Source of the DNA: Nocardia lijiangensis NBRC 108240
GTDB lineage: Bacteria; Actinomycetota; Actinomycetes; Mycobacteriales; Mycobacteriaceae
Assembly (NCBI RefSeq): GCF_001613045.1
Contig: NZ_BDBP01000024.1
Coordinates: 45,817 to 109,816, forward strand
Length of the DNA stretch: 64,000 nucleotides
Reading direction: 5' to 3'
Below, in pieces: positions 33,536-42,443 of the stretch. The position numbers were made by a program, and so were the translations under genes. A model generated the notes under the pieces. The model ran no database searches, was not told the origin of the DNA, and saw nothing but the letters and a program-made list of their open reading frames with translations. The number at the start of each line of letters is the position of its first letter. Positions within the stretch are counted from its first letter, which is position 1.

Positions 33536-36500
33536 ATGCACGTCGTCGTGGCGAATAGAGGAGAAATCGCGGTTCGCGTCCTGCGGACAGCGCGCGAACG
33601 GGGATACCGGACGCTCGCGGTGTACACCGCGGACGAACGCGAGGCCATGCACGTCCGCCTCGCCGACGACGCCGTGGAGCTGTCGGGACACGGCGCCGCC
33701 GCCTACCTCGACGTGCCGGGCATCATCGCCGCGGCGCGGAAGGCGGAGGACGGCGCGCTGGTCCATCCCGGATACGGATTCCTCAGCGAGAGCGCGGATT
33801 TGGCGGCCGCGTGCGGCGCGGCGGAACTCGTGTTCGTCGGTCCGGCGCCGGAGGTGTTGCGGACCTTCGGCGACAAGACCGCCGCGCGCGCCGCGGCCGA
33901 ACGCGCCGGCGTGCGCGTACTGCCTGCCACGCCCGCGGGGTCCGGCGTGGACGAGATCGCCGAGTTGCTGGCCCGCTATCCGGAGGGCGTCATGGTCAAG
34001 GCCGCGGCCGGTGGCGGGGGGCGCGGCATGCGCGTAGTGCGCGACCCCGGCGAGCTGGCCGCCGCCTACGAGTACTGCAGGGCCGAGGCGCGCGCGGGGT
34101 TCGGCGACGACGCCGTCTACGCCGAAGCGCTCGTGCCCGCGGCCAGGCACATCGAGGTGCAGGTCGTCGCGGACGGCGCCGCCGCGGTGGCGCTCGGCGA
34201 TCGCGATTGCAGCGTGCAGCGCCGCCACCAGAAGCTGATCGAGATCGCGCCCGCGCCCGGACTCGACGCCGCCGTGCGCGAACAACTGCACGCCGACGCC
34301 GTCGCACTCGCCGAATCGGTGCGCTGTCGCGGCGTGATCACCGTCGAATTCCTCGTCAGCGGCACGCACTACTGGTTCCTCGAGGTGAATCCGCGACTCC
34401 AGGTGGAGCACACCGTGACCGAGGAGGTCATAGGAGCCGACCTCGTCGCGGTTCAGTTCGACCTGGCGTGCGGCGCCTCGCTCGCCGAGCTCGACCTACC
34501 CGATCCCGCGCCGCGCGGCTGCGCGATCCAGGCTCGGGTGAACGCCGAAATCGTCACGGCCGGTGGCGAAGTGCTGCCTTCCTCCGGTACCGTCACGCGG
34601 TTCGCCGCACCGACCGGCGTCGGTGTGCGGGTCGATACCGCCCTGTACGCGGGAATGCGGCACGGCGTGCACTTCGATTCGCTGCTGGCGAAGGTGGTCG
34701 CGCGGGCCGGGTCCTATCCGGCCGCGCTGCGGCGGTGCGCGGACGCGCTGGCCGAGACCGTTGTCGCCGGCGTGGACACCAACACGACCGTGCTGCGCGC
34801 GGTGCTCGACGAGCTCGCCGACGGCCGCACGGTGACCACCTCGTGGTTCGAGCAGCACGCCGCCGAGTTCGCCTCGCGCGCAGCGGATCTCGCCACCGCA
34901 ATCCCGGCGGTCGAAACCGTGCCCGAGCAGCAGGCCGCGCGAGTGCCCGACCCGCTGCTCGACGGCGAGACCGCGCTGTCGGCGCCGATGGGCGGCACGG
35001 TCGTGAGCCTGGTCGAAGCGGGCGCGGTGGTTCCCGCGGGCGGCGAGGTGGCCGTACTGGAAGCCATGAAGATGCAGCACGTGTTGCGCGCGGAACAACC
35101 GCTGCGGGTGCTGCGGCACATCGTCGCACCCGGCGACACGGTCGACCCGCACGCCGCGCTGCTGATCTGGGCCGCGAGCGAGCACGACGGTGAAACCGCC
35201 GACGTCGCCGCCGTCGATCTCGAGGCGATCCGCGCCGACCTCGCCGAGGTCCACCAGCGGCACCGCGTCGGCCTGGACGCCGCCCGGCCCGAGGCCGTCG
35301 CCAAACGGCACCGGCTCGGCAGGCGCACCGCCCGCGAGAACCTCGCCGACCTGGTCGACGCGGACAGCTTCCTCGAATACGGAGCGCTCGCGGTCGCCGC
35401 CCAGCGGCTGCGCCGCAGCCCCGAGGACCTCATCGCCAACACCCCGGCGGACGGCCTGATCACCGGCGTGGCGACGGTCAACGCCGACCGCTTCGGCGCG
35501 GACGCGGCCCGCGCGGTCGTCCTCTCCTACGACTACACGGTGCTGGCGGGCACTCAGGGCATGCGCAACCACGCCAAGACCGACCGCATGCTGGAACTGG
35601 CTCGCGAACAACGACTTCCGGTGCTGTTCTTCACCGAAGGCGGCGGCGGGCGCCCCGGCGACACCGACTACCCGGGCATCTCGGGTCTGGACGTCACCAC
35701 CTTCCGCGCCATGGGCGCGTTGTCCGGCCGGGTGCCGCTGATCGGCATCGTTTCCGGCCGCTGCTTCGCGGGCAACGCCGCCCTGCTCGGCATGTGCGAT
35801 GTCGTGATCGCCACGCCCGACGCCAACATCGGTATGGGCGGGCCCGCCATGATCGAAGGCGGCGGGCTCGGCGTCTACGCGCCGGAGGACATCGGGCCGA
35901 TCGAGGTCCAGCGCCGCAATGGCGTGGTGCATCTGGTCGCGGCCGACGAAGCGGAAGCCGTTGCCCTGGCGCGCCGCTACCTGAGCTACTTCCAAGGCGA
36001 CGAAACCGGCTGGACGGCACCCGATCCCCGGCTGGCGCGCCACGTGGTGCCCGAGAACCGCTTGCGCGCCTTCGACATTCGCGCCGCGATCGCCGCGATC
36101 GCCGACGTCGATTCGGTGCTGGAGCTGCGCAGAGACTGGGGCGTCGGCATCGTCACCGCCCTGGTGCGCGTCGAGGGACGCCCCTTCGGCCTGATCGCCA
36201 ACGACTGTCACCACCTCGGCGGCGCCATCGACGCGCCCGCCGCGGACAAGCTGGCCATGTTCCTCCGGCTCTGCGACGCGCACGAGCTGCCGATCGTGTC
36301 GCTCTGCGACACACCCGGTTTCATGGTCGGACCGGAGGCCGAGACACATGCGACGGTCACCAAGTTCAGTCGCCTGTTCATCGACGCCGCCGCGCTGTCG
36401 GTGCCGTGGGGCACGGTGATCCTGCGCAAGGGGTACGGCCTCGGGGCGCAGGCGATGGCCGCGGGCTCGTTCCGCGCGCCGCGCTTCGTGGTCGCCTGGC

Positions 36501-36733
36501 CGACCGGCGAGATCGGCGGCATGGGCCTGGAAGGCGCGGTGCGGCTCGGCTTCGCCAAGGAACTGGCCGCTATCGAGGACCCGGGCGAGCGGCAGACGGC
36601 TTTCGACAACCTCGTGCAACTCGCCTACGCCAACGGCAAGGCGCTCACCGCCGCAACCGTGCTGGAGCTCGACGACGTCATCGATCCCGTCGACACGCGC
36701 CGCTGGCTGAGCACGCTGCGCACCATCGACTGA
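33536..36733 (+). CDS. Single-chain acyl-CoA carboxylase (biotin carboxylase-BCCP-carboxyltransferase)
   Basis: This 1,065-residue cytoplasmic enzyme carries all activities of a biotin-dependent carboxylase in one chain. The biotin carboxylase part (about 1-450) has VVANRGEIAVRVLRTA, the ATP-grasp loop KAAAGGGGRGMRVV, and FLEVNPRLQVEHTVTEEV. The biotinyl domain has EAMKMQH with Lys512 as the biotin site. The carboxyltransferase halves fill about 560-1065, with a first half around TVLAGTQGMRNHAKTDRM and a second containing LCDTPGFMVGPEAE and GAQAMAAGSFRAP. This is the layout of the mycobacterial long-chain acyl-CoA carboxylase (LCC), whose holoenzyme is a homo-hexamer acting on long as well as short acyl-CoAs. 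An upstream TetR gene and operator control it. Start ATG 33536 is preferred over 33500, which overlaps the operator. Confidence 0.92.
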   Translation: MHVVVANRGEIAVRVLRTARERGYRTLAVYTADEREAMHVRLADDAVELSGHGAAAYLDVPGIIAAARKAEDGALVHPGYGFLSESADLAAACGAAELVFVGPAPEVLRTFGDKTAARAAAERAGVRVLPATPAGSGVDEIAELLARYPEGVMVKAAAGGGGRGMRVVRDPGELAAAYEYCRAEARAGFGDDAVYAEALVPAARHIEVQVVADGAAAVALGDRDCSVQRRHQKLIEIAPAPGLDAAVREQLHADAVALAESVRCRGVITVEFLVSGTHYWFLEVNPRLQVEHTVTEEVIGADLVAVQFDLACGASLAELDLPDPAPRGCAIQARVNAEIVTAGGEVLPSSGTVTRFAAPTGVGVRVDTALYAGMRHGVHFDSLLAKVVARAGSYPAALRRCADALAETVVAGVDTNTTVLRAVLDELADGRTVTTSWFEQHAAEFASRAADLATAIPAVETVPEQQAARVPDPLLDGETALSAPMGGTVVSLVEAGAVVPAGGEVAVLEAMKMQHVLRAEQPLRVLRHIVAPGDTVDPHAALLIWAASEHDGETADVAAVDLEAIRADLAEVHQRHRVGLDAARPEAVAKRHRLGRRTARENLADLVDADSFLEYGALAVAAQRLRRSPEDLIANTPADGLITGVATVNADRFGADAARAVVLSYDYTVLAGTQGMRNHAKTDRMLELAREQRLPVLFFTEGGGGRPGDTDYPGISGLDVTTFRAMGALSGRVPLIGIVSGRCFAGNAALLGMCDVVIATPDANIGMGGPAMIEGGGLGVYAPEDIGPIEVQRRNGVVHLVAADEAEAVALARRYLSYFQGDETGWTAPDPRLARHVVPENRLRAFDIRAAIAAIADVDSVLELRRDWGVGIVTALVRVEGRPFGLIANDCHHLGGAIDAPAADKLAMFLRLCDAHELPIVSLCDTPGFMVGPEAETHATVTKFSRLFIDAAALSVPWGTVILRKGYGLGAQAMAAGSFRAPRFVVAWPTGEIGGMGLEGAVRLGFAKELAAIEDPGERQTAFDNLVQLAYANGKALTAATVLELDDVIDPVDTRRWLSTLRTID

Positions 36734-36745
36734 ACTAACTGCTGA

Positions 36746-37597
36746 TCAACGGGCGGCCCGACGCAGCAGGACGGCGGTGGGCACCAGGCAGACCAGCAGC
36801 GCGAACAGGCTGGCCTCCGGCCCGAATGCGCCGCCGGTCAGCAGGGAGGACCCGGACAGTGTGGTGTGCAGCAGGCCGTGGGACGCGGTGCCCGAGCCGG
36901 ACACCGTGACACCGAAGACACCGGCCTGGATGAAGTTCCAGCCGAAGTGCAGGCCGATCGGCAGCCACAGTGAGCGGGTCGCGACGTAGGCGGCGGCGGT
37001 CAGGGTTCCGCCGGTCACGGCGATCGAGAGCGTGCCAAGTAGCGTGGCGTCGACATTGACCAGGTGTGCCGCGCCGAACAGCAGCGCGGACACGACCAGC
37101 GCCACCACGGTGCCGGTACGTTCCTCCAAGATGCGGAACACGATCCCGCGGAACAGGGTCTCCTCGGCGACCGCAACGGCAGCCATCGCGCCAGCGGTCG
37201 CGAGGAACCCGCCGACCGAGCCCCAGGACAGGCCCTGCCAGCCACCGAACGCCGCGATGAGCAGCATCACCGCGGTGAACAGGCCGGACCCCAGCAACAT
37301 CCCACGCCACAACCAGGACCACGTGCCCGCGGTCGCGAGTTCGGGGACGCTCGGGCGCGACTCGACGGTTCGCGACAGCCAGCGGTAGCCGACCACCCCG
37401 GCGCCGGCCAGACCGATCCCCACCGGCAGCGCGAGCGCCGGGACGGGCGCGACGAGCCGGTCGATCCCGGCGAACGCCGCGATCACGCCGAGCAACACCA
37501 GCACCAGGACGGGGAACCGGAACCTGCGCAACCGGCGCCGGCCGGTGGACAGTTCAGCGTGTGAGAGCGCGCTGCCCGCACGATCTATGGGTCTCAT
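36746..37597 (-). CDS. CPBP-family intramembrane metalloprotease
   Basis: This 283-residue membrane protein has about eight hydrophobic segments and the conserved CPBP (Abi/CAAX-processing) motifs: EETLFRGIVFR (motif 1), FGAAHLVN (motif 2) and HFGWNFIQ (motif 3), which bind the catalytic site of Rce1-like proteases. Such proteins process prenylated or peptide substrates or provide self-immunity to bacteriocins. There is no bacteriocin gene nearby. It converges on the carboxylase gene with 12 bases between the stops and looks monocistronic. Confidence 0.9.
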   Translation of the reverse strand: MRPIDRAGSALSHAELSTGRRRLRRFRFPVLVLVLLGVIAAFAGIDRLVAPVPALALPVGIGLAGAGVVGYRWLSRTVESRPSVPELATAGTWSWLWRGMLLGSGLFTAVMLLIAAFGGWQGLSWGSVGGFLATAGAMAAVAVAEETLFRGIVFRILEERTGTVVALVVSALLFGAAHLVNVDATLLGTLSIAVTGGTLTAAAYVATRSLWLPIGLHFGWNFIQAGVFGVTVSGSGTASHGLLHTTLSGSSLLTGGAFGPEASLFALLVCLVPTAVLLRRAAR

Positions 37598-38016
37598 GAT
37601 TCCGATCCCTGTCTGCTGGAGGTTTTTGCAATGGCCACGAACGGCGCAGCCGACAGTAGGCAGCCGGAGCCCACCGTGACATCACGCTGGAGGGGGCGAT
37701 AGCGGTAGCTCTGGCGGGGGACGACGACGGTGCCGGATAGCTTCAGAGGTGCACAGGGTGTCATCGAGTCACTCGGACCAGAACCGCTCGCTGTCTTCGA
37801 ACCGCCGATGTCAGTCGTCCTCGTCGGGGTGTCCGGGTCGCTGTCGGCAAATCACGCAAATCGACAGCCACGCCAACACAACTCCATCACCCTGCCCCGC
37901 AGAACTGCTCAGCGCCGGATTCCGTTCAGCTGGACCCCAACCCCCAAGACGAACTCGCCCAGATCGATTCCACTCTCCAACGCACCACGGCAGCAACGGG
38001 ACTCGGAATGCCCATG
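37598..38016. other. Gene-free stretch, left edge of the accessory region
   Basis: About 420 bases without a convincing gene. The DNA from about 37850 is visibly less G+C rich. A frame from about 37930 to 38010 (CTGGACCCCAACCCCCAAGA..., reading LDPNPQDELAQIDSTLQRTT) has coding-like text and may be a gene fragment, but I do not recognise it. The stretch marks the change from stable to accessory gene content. Confidence 0.4.
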
Positions 38017-38475
38017 CTATGCACCGTCGTTGCCATCGCGCAGGGAATGGATCATGCTCCGCAGGATCCGGAACGCGTTCGACTGCTCGGTCTCGGTCAG
38101 GTCGGCCAGCATTCTGACCTCGACGGACCGGACCGCTACGGTCGCCTTCTCGAGGCTCCGTCGGCCGCGAGGCGTCAGCCGCGTGGGAAGAACCTTCCCG
38201 ACGGGTGCCTCCGCGGGCCTGGTCACGTAGCCGTCTCGTTCCAGGGCCTGGAGCAGCACGTTCATCGTCTGCCGGGTCACGAACGCGCCCCGCGCGAGCT
38301 CGGAGTTCGACAAGCCCGGTCGTTGAGCCAGCAGCTCGAGGCAGGAGTAGTGCGTCACGCTCATCCCGAGCGGCCGCAGCACCTCCTCCATGGCTACGCG
38401 CAGGGCGCTCGACGCCTCTTTCAGCAGGTAGCCCAGTGACGTCTCCAGGTCGACGCCGACACCGTCTTGACTCAT
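38017..38475 (-). CDS. MarR family transcriptional regulator
   Basis: This 152-residue regulator has the MarR layout: dimerisation helices, then a winged helix with LGMSVTHYSCLELLAQRPGLSNSELARGAFVTRQTMNVLLQALERDGYVTR and a PTRLTPRGRRSLEKA wing/helix. The ATG at 38475 lies inside a palindrome that is repeated 28 bp away, in the promoter shared with the VOC gene. It should therefore repress both genes. The ligand may be a small lipophilic or electrophilic toxicant by family analogy. Confidence 0.9.
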   Translation of the reverse strand: MSQDGVGVDLETSLGYLLKEASSALRVAMEEVLRPLGMSVTHYSCLELLAQRPGLSNSELARGAFVTRQTMNVLLQALERDGYVTRPAEAPVGKVLPTRLTPRGRRSLEKATVAVRSVEVRMLADLTETEQSNAFRILRSMIHSLRDGNDGA

Positions 38476-38518
38476 GTCAGTATTCTGACATAAATTGGCC
38501 CGTGTCAGAAAGCTGACA
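38475..38518. promoter_or_regulatory. Two identical-form MarR operators
   Basis: Two perfect TGTCAG-N4-CTGACA palindromes occur at 38475-38490 and 38503-38518, 28 bp apart. The first overlaps the marR start codon itself and the second lies 20 bases before the VOC start. The same arms with different four-base spacers strongly suggest two sites for one dimeric regulator. The identity of the binding protein is inferred. Confidence 0.8.
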
Positions 38519-38538
38519 CGACGAAAAGGAGCATCATC

Positions 38539-38907
38539 ATGCCCGCCACCGGCCCCGACTTCATCTCGCTCCAAGCGCGCGACCTCGCCGCTTCGCAGGC
38601 GTTCTACGAGCAGTACCTCGGCCTCGTCCGCTCGCAGACCGGACCTGCGCACGCCGTCGTCTTCGAGACGAAGCCGATCGCGTTCGCACTCCGCGACGTC
38701 GTTCCTGGCACCGATCTCGCATCCGCTGCTCAGCCCGGCATCGGTGCTGCGATCTGGCTCCACGCCACAGACGTCCAGGCCATTCACGATGCTCTCGTCG
38801 CCGACGGTCACACCATCGTCACCGCACCGATCGACGGTCCCTTCGGTCGGACATTCACCTTCGCCGACCCCGACGGCTACCAGATCACTCTCCACGACCG
38901 CGCCTGA
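38539..38907 (+). CDS. VOC-family (glyoxalase/bleomycin-resistance fold) protein
   Basis: This 122-residue protein has the two beta-alpha-beta-beta-beta modules of the vicinal oxygen chelate fold: DFISLQARDLAASQAFYEQYLGLV in the first and WLHATDVQAIHDALVADGHTIV, TFADPDGYQITLHD in the second. The C-terminal DPDGYQITLHD is the typical metal-site strand. Proteins of this size include glyoxalase-like enzymes, dioxygenases and drug-binding resistance proteins. It is divergent from and probably repressed by the MarR protein, which suggests detoxification. Its ribosome site is AAAGGAG. Confidence 0.88.
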   Translation: MPATGPDFISLQARDLAASQAFYEQYLGLVRSQTGPAHAVVFETKPIAFALRDVVPGTDLASAAQPGIGAAIWLHATDVQAIHDALVADGHTIVTAPIDGPFGRTFTFADPDGYQITLHDRA

Positions 38908-39044
38908 CAGGCCGAACACCACCCGACGATCACCGGCCCCGCAGACCGCGGCTACGCCCGAGACTCGAGAATCCGGGCGACGTTTGTTTACCCCCCGGGG
39001 GTGATACCTATACCGACCAGCGGCGGCCACCTCGCCCGTAACGA

Positions 39045-39200
39045 GTGCGTACTCCAGTGCGCCGCTGGCGGTATCCCGACCGACGTGGCTCCGACGGCGG
39101 CCTCGATCCCGAGGTTCACCATGCCGAAGTCATCTCCCTCGAGGGCGACAGCTACCGGCTCGAGGACCGCGACCTCGGCGAGTCCCTGCAGCCAAAACCA
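39045..39200 (+). pseudogene. IS21-family istB remnant (3' end)
   Basis: A short frame contains VHHAEVISLEGDSYRLEDRDLG, the characteristic C-terminal text of the IstB ATP-binding helper of IS21-like elements. The rest of istB and any istA gene are absent, so this is the decayed end of a lost insertion sequence. Recognition is from memory of the motif. Confidence 0.6.
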
Positions 39201-39282
39201 ACGACTGAACAGGCCGCGCGGTCTCGGGGCATGACCAGCGCTGCGTGTGGCTGTGTCGGGGAACCCAGCTAGGTTCCCGGGC

Positions 39283-39807
39283 ATGACATCTGTGTTCTCC
39301 TGGGTCGCGGTGCGCGGTCGGTCACCGCAGGCCGTTCTCGGCGACTTGGGATTGATCGACACCGGCGTTGCGCATTCAGCGGGCAGTTCCCGCTTGGCCG
39401 GCGAGGCACTGCCGGACGGCTGGTATGTCGTAGTGGATTACGACGTCGACCCGGAGGGATACATCAGCGACACCCAGACGCTGGGACAGCTTTCGCAGCA
39501 GGCTGATGTCGTGGCCTGCTACCAGTCGTCATACGGGCCCGACAGCGCCGCGTCGCAATGGATGAACGGCCGTCAGGTATGGATCGTGACTCATTCCTGC
39601 GACAGCGGCGCGATACGCGACCACCTTGCATACGAAGGCAACCTCCCCGAGGTCTTCACCGAGATCCTCGACGACGCCCGAGCCGACTACACAGCATCCG
39701 ACGCAGAACAGTGCCTCTATCAGGTCCCGGTGGGCCTCGCAGCCGAGATCACCGGTTTCCGCGAGGACGACATCTTGGACCTCACCGAACTCGTCTGGGC
39801 CGACTGA
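39283..39807 (+). CDS. Hypothetical protein
   Basis: This 174-residue cytoplasmic protein starts at ATG 39283 (MTSVFSWVAVRGRSP). It has an alternating alpha/beta rhythm with GWYVVVDYDVDPEGYISDTQTLGQLSQQADVVACYQSSYG and a second half GRQVWIVTHSCDSGAIRDHLAYEG. The C-terminus is acidic (DILDLTELVWAD). I do not recognise a family with certainty; the general look is of small orphan proteins that lie in accessory regions and can be immunity or toxin-like partners. Nothing nearby proves that role. Confidence 0.7.
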   Translation: MTSVFSWVAVRGRSPQAVLGDLGLIDTGVAHSAGSSRLAGEALPDGWYVVVDYDVDPEGYISDTQTLGQLSQQADVVACYQSSYGPDSAASQWMNGRQVWIVTHSCDSGAIRDHLAYEGNLPEVFTEILDDARADYTASDAEQCLYQVPVGLAAEITGFREDDILDLTELVWAD

Positions 39808-40477
39808 GAATCCGCGCCACGAGGCAAACAAGGCACCCGGCACGACGGAGCGGTTGCGGCGCGACTGTGGGGTCAGTTTCCGAGCGGAAGCAAAGGGTCA
39901 AGACTCGGGATCAGGCACAATTTTCGTGATACTGGCGGTCGGGTTTGCTCAGTTGCTCAACAGGATTCGCTTCCGGAGTACCGGTTTTGCTCGGCCGAAT
40001 ATCTGGCGTTTGATCATCTTGATCCGTTGACGTGTCCCTCGACCGGTCCGCTGCTCGAGGGGCAGCGTCAAACCCGCAGTGACAGCGTCGAAGTCGCGGC
40101 CCAGGCCGCGGCCATCAGCCGCTACCGAGACCAACTCCTGCCCACCTCCCGCGCACCCGACGTCGTCTGAGTCCGCGAATCCCTCCGTGCTCGCTTGCGC
40201 GCCGCCGTCCTCAAATCTCGAGACCCGGCCATCCTCGGCTGGTGGATAGCCTCCGTAGACGGCCGCGACGTGGGCGGCCTATCTTGCTTCGCTGGAACGA
40301 GATTCGTCGCTGTACGCACAGGTGCGAGCCCAACTCGCCGTACTGGACCGGGATCTGACCGGTCGATGAGGAAGGGGCCGCGGTCGATGATCGTCGAGTC
40401 GCCCCTGGAATCGGCGGGTGTTGCCATGCTGCGGGCGCTGATAGAAAGGTGTGAGATCCCGCAACGGAAGGAACCCA
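39808..40477. other. Gene-free stretch with decayed coding text
   Basis: About 670 bases without an intact gene. From about 40030 to 40170 one frame reads coherently (GPLLEGQRQTRSDSVEVAAQAA, then SRYRDQLLPTSRAPDVV and a stop), and from about 40255 to 40370 another (AYLASLERDSSLYAQVRAQL, then DRDLTGR and a stop). Both look like tails of lost genes, most likely mobile-element cargo. The last ~40 bases hold the promoter and ribosome site of the next gene. Confidence 0.4.
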
Positions 40478-40732
40478 ATGGGGCGAACAATTCCCGCGAC
40501 TGCCGCGCCGGTGCGCCGCACCCTGGTTGTAGCGCTGATTGCCGCGGCGATCGGGGCGCCGAGCGCGGTGACGGCGACTGCCGAGGCGCCGCCGACTCGG
40601 GATGACGGCTTTTGCATCGATGAGAAGACGCGCGTGCGCAACGGGTTGCGCGTCAGTGACCCCAGTTGCATTCATGACCACGGCCGCTTCCACAATCACG
40701 AGCGCTTCCATATTCCGCCGACTCATTCTTGA
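40478..40732 (+). CDS. Secreted small protein with histidine-rich C-terminus
   Basis: This 84-residue protein starts at ATG 40478 behind GGAAGGA. Residues 14-36 form a signal peptide (RTLVVALIAAAIGAPSAVTATAEA). The mature part has two cysteines (46 and 64) and a tail with six histidines in its last 19 residues (IHDHGRFHNHERFHIPP). Such tails commonly bind zinc, nickel or copper, so a secreted metal-binding or metal-dependent peptide is possible. No metal transporter or regulator is adjacent. No family is recognised. Confidence 0.65.
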   Translation: MGRTIPATAAPVRRTLVVALIAAAIGAPSAVTATAEAPPTRDDGFCIDEKTRVRNGLRVSDPSCIHDHGRFHNHERFHIPPTHS

Positions 40733-40786
40733 ACCCGGCTACCTCCCGAAGGTTGGGGCTTCATGACCACAGACGCGCACGCGGTG

Positions 40787-40911
40787 CTAGGTCAGGTGCC
40801 CGTGCGTCGCGGCCACCTCGGCAGTCACTTCGAAGCCGAGCCGCCGGTAGAACCGTAGGTTGCGCTCATCCGAGGTTTCCAGAAACGCAGGGACATCGGC
40901 CTGCTCGGTGG
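40787..40911 (-). pseudogene. GNAT acetyltransferase remnant (3' end)
   Basis: The minus strand reads ADVPAFLETSDERNLRFYRR, then LGFEVTAEVAATHGHLT and a stop, the typical last strand-helix-strand of a GNAT acetyltransferase (the PAFLETSDERN...FYRRLGFEV signature). The upstream three quarters of the gene are missing, replaced abruptly by an ISL3-type transposase frame at about 40911. Confidence 0.65.
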
Positions 40912-41673
40912 CTTGGGTGGCGGGGCCGGGATGTGCGCAAGGGCGCGGAAGGGCTGCAGGTAGTTGCGCACCATCTTCTCGCTGCCCCTATAGCCGTGTG
41001 CCCTGATCTCCTCGAATTGCTGAGTTGTGTTGGTGCAGCCCTCGTTCCGCCGTCGATGCAGGTCGGGTTTGTATGCCTCGAGCGGGCTGATGCGGTATCC
41101 GGTGCGGTTGTGGACCAGCAGCTCATCGGCCGATTCAGCGCGGGCGAAGCGGCGCGCGGTGCCGCGAGCCAGCCCGAGCTCGCGGCTGATCGCGCGGATC
41201 GTCGTGCCCTCAGCCAGCAGTGCGTGGACCTGGGCCCACCGCTGTCGAGTGCGCACCGCCGTGCGATCCTGCCGTTGGTCGGGCGCGACAGGCCCGCAAT
41301 GTATTTCGGCGGCGATCTCGGTGATGTCGGGCCGGTTCTGTGGCTCGGGATCGGCGGTCGCGGCGGCCAGGTCGGCGCGGTGACGTGCCACGGTGCGCTC
41401 GACCGCTTCGCCGAGGTTGTGCCAGATATGCCATCGTCGGCTTCGGGTACGCCTCAGCCCGGTAACGCTGCCGCCAGCTCGGCACAGAGCGCATCGAGTC
41501 CGGATGCAGGGATTCGAGGCGCGTCCGGACAATCGGCGTTGTGCCACGGTACATCTCGTGCGGTGTCGGACGGTCGGGTGAAGACGTGCTGGTGGGCACC
41601 GGCCGCGCTCAGGCCCGCCACTCTGACGCTCGGCAAGGCCTTCGCCGTCGCGGCACCGAGCAGACATGGTCAC
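40912..41673 (-). pseudogene. ISL3-family transposase remnant
   Basis: The minus strand carries the middle of an ISL3-type DDE transposase: RRWHIWHNLGEAVERTVARHRADL, RTRQRWAQVHALLAEGTTIR, SRELGLARGTARRFARA and YRGSEKMVRNYLQPFR. The N-terminal part is broken by frame changes near 41440-41480, and the C-terminal part stops at PPPKPPS, where GNAT sequence begins in another frame. Neither terminal inverted repeat was found. It can no longer move itself. Confidence 0.75.
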
Positions 41674-41788
41674 TCTGTCACACAGCAGACGGCGAGTGCG
41701 CTTGCATAGTGCAGAGAAGCTGACGCCGGTTGTCGGTGGGCGCTGATAGACAAGACCGGCCGTTGTCGATCAGAGAGGGAGGTGGGGC

Positions 41789-42439
41789 GTGGGACGTGAG
41801 CTGGCGGATCTGCCGTTCGCGCGGTACCTGACGCCGATCGAGGAGGAGCCTGCGCGCGAGGGCGATTACGACTGCGTCCACGTCGACGATCGACAGCTCG
41901 ACCACGTGGCGGCCGAGCACGTGCGCTTCGCCGAGTCCGCGTTGAGCTCGCTCACGGTCACCCGTGGCAGCTTTCGATACGGGCGGTTCACCGACGTCTG
42001 GTTGCGCGCTGTTGCCTGGATCGGCACGGACCTCTCCGACACCAGCTGGCAAGACACCGAATTCGTCGAAGGCGCGCTCTCCGGCGTGGATGCGGGCGGC
42101 GCCGTGCTGCGTCGCGTCAGGTTCGAGGGCTGCAAATTCGACTCGGTCAATTTCCGCCGCGCGAAGCTGCGCGAGGTCACCTTCGCCGACTGCGTGCTGC
42201 GGCACACCGATTTCAGCGACGCGGATCTCACCACGGTGAGCTTTCCCGGATCGACACTGACGGACCTCTCGCTCAACAAGACCAGAATGCGCAAGGTCGA
42301 CCTGCGCGGCGCCACACGAATCGGCGTCGCCGACGGACTCGACGGCCTACGCGGCGCAATCATCACACCACTGCAATTGATGGACCTGGCCCCGAGTTTC
42401 GCCAGCGCTCTCGGCATCGCGGTCGCCGACGACCGGTAG
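41789..42439 (+). CDS. Pentapeptide-repeat protein
   Basis: This 216-residue protein starts at GTG 41789 with a GGGAGG ribosome site. Residues ~30-170 contain successive A(D/N)LxX-type repeats such as FTDVWLRAVAWIGTDLSDTSW, VLRRVRFEGCKFDSVNFRRA and LREVTFADCVLRHTDFSDAD, which fold as a quadrilateral beta helix. Some family members mimic DNA and protect gyrase; most have no known role. It is followed after four bases by the NUDIX gene, so the two are coupled. Confidence 0.88.
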   Translation: MGRELADLPFARYLTPIEEEPAREGDYDCVHVDDRQLDHVAAEHVRFAESALSSLTVTRGSFRYGRFTDVWLRAVAWIGTDLSDTSWQDTEFVEGALSGVDAGGAVLRRVRFEGCKFDSVNFRRAKLREVTFADCVLRHTDFSDADLTTVSFPGSTLTDLSLNKTRMRKVDLRGATRIGVADGLDGLRGAIITPLQLMDLAPSFASALGIAVADDR

Positions 42440-42443
42440 GCTC

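Noticed and set aside
34496..36619. Long open minus-strand frame (707 codons) opposite the carboxylase gene
   Set aside because: The carboxylase motifs lie on the other strand; this frame has composition-driven text only.
39001..39234. 77-codon frame from ATC-rich start over the istB remnant
   Set aside because: The family-like text is in a different frame; this frame is Ser/Thr/Pro noise.
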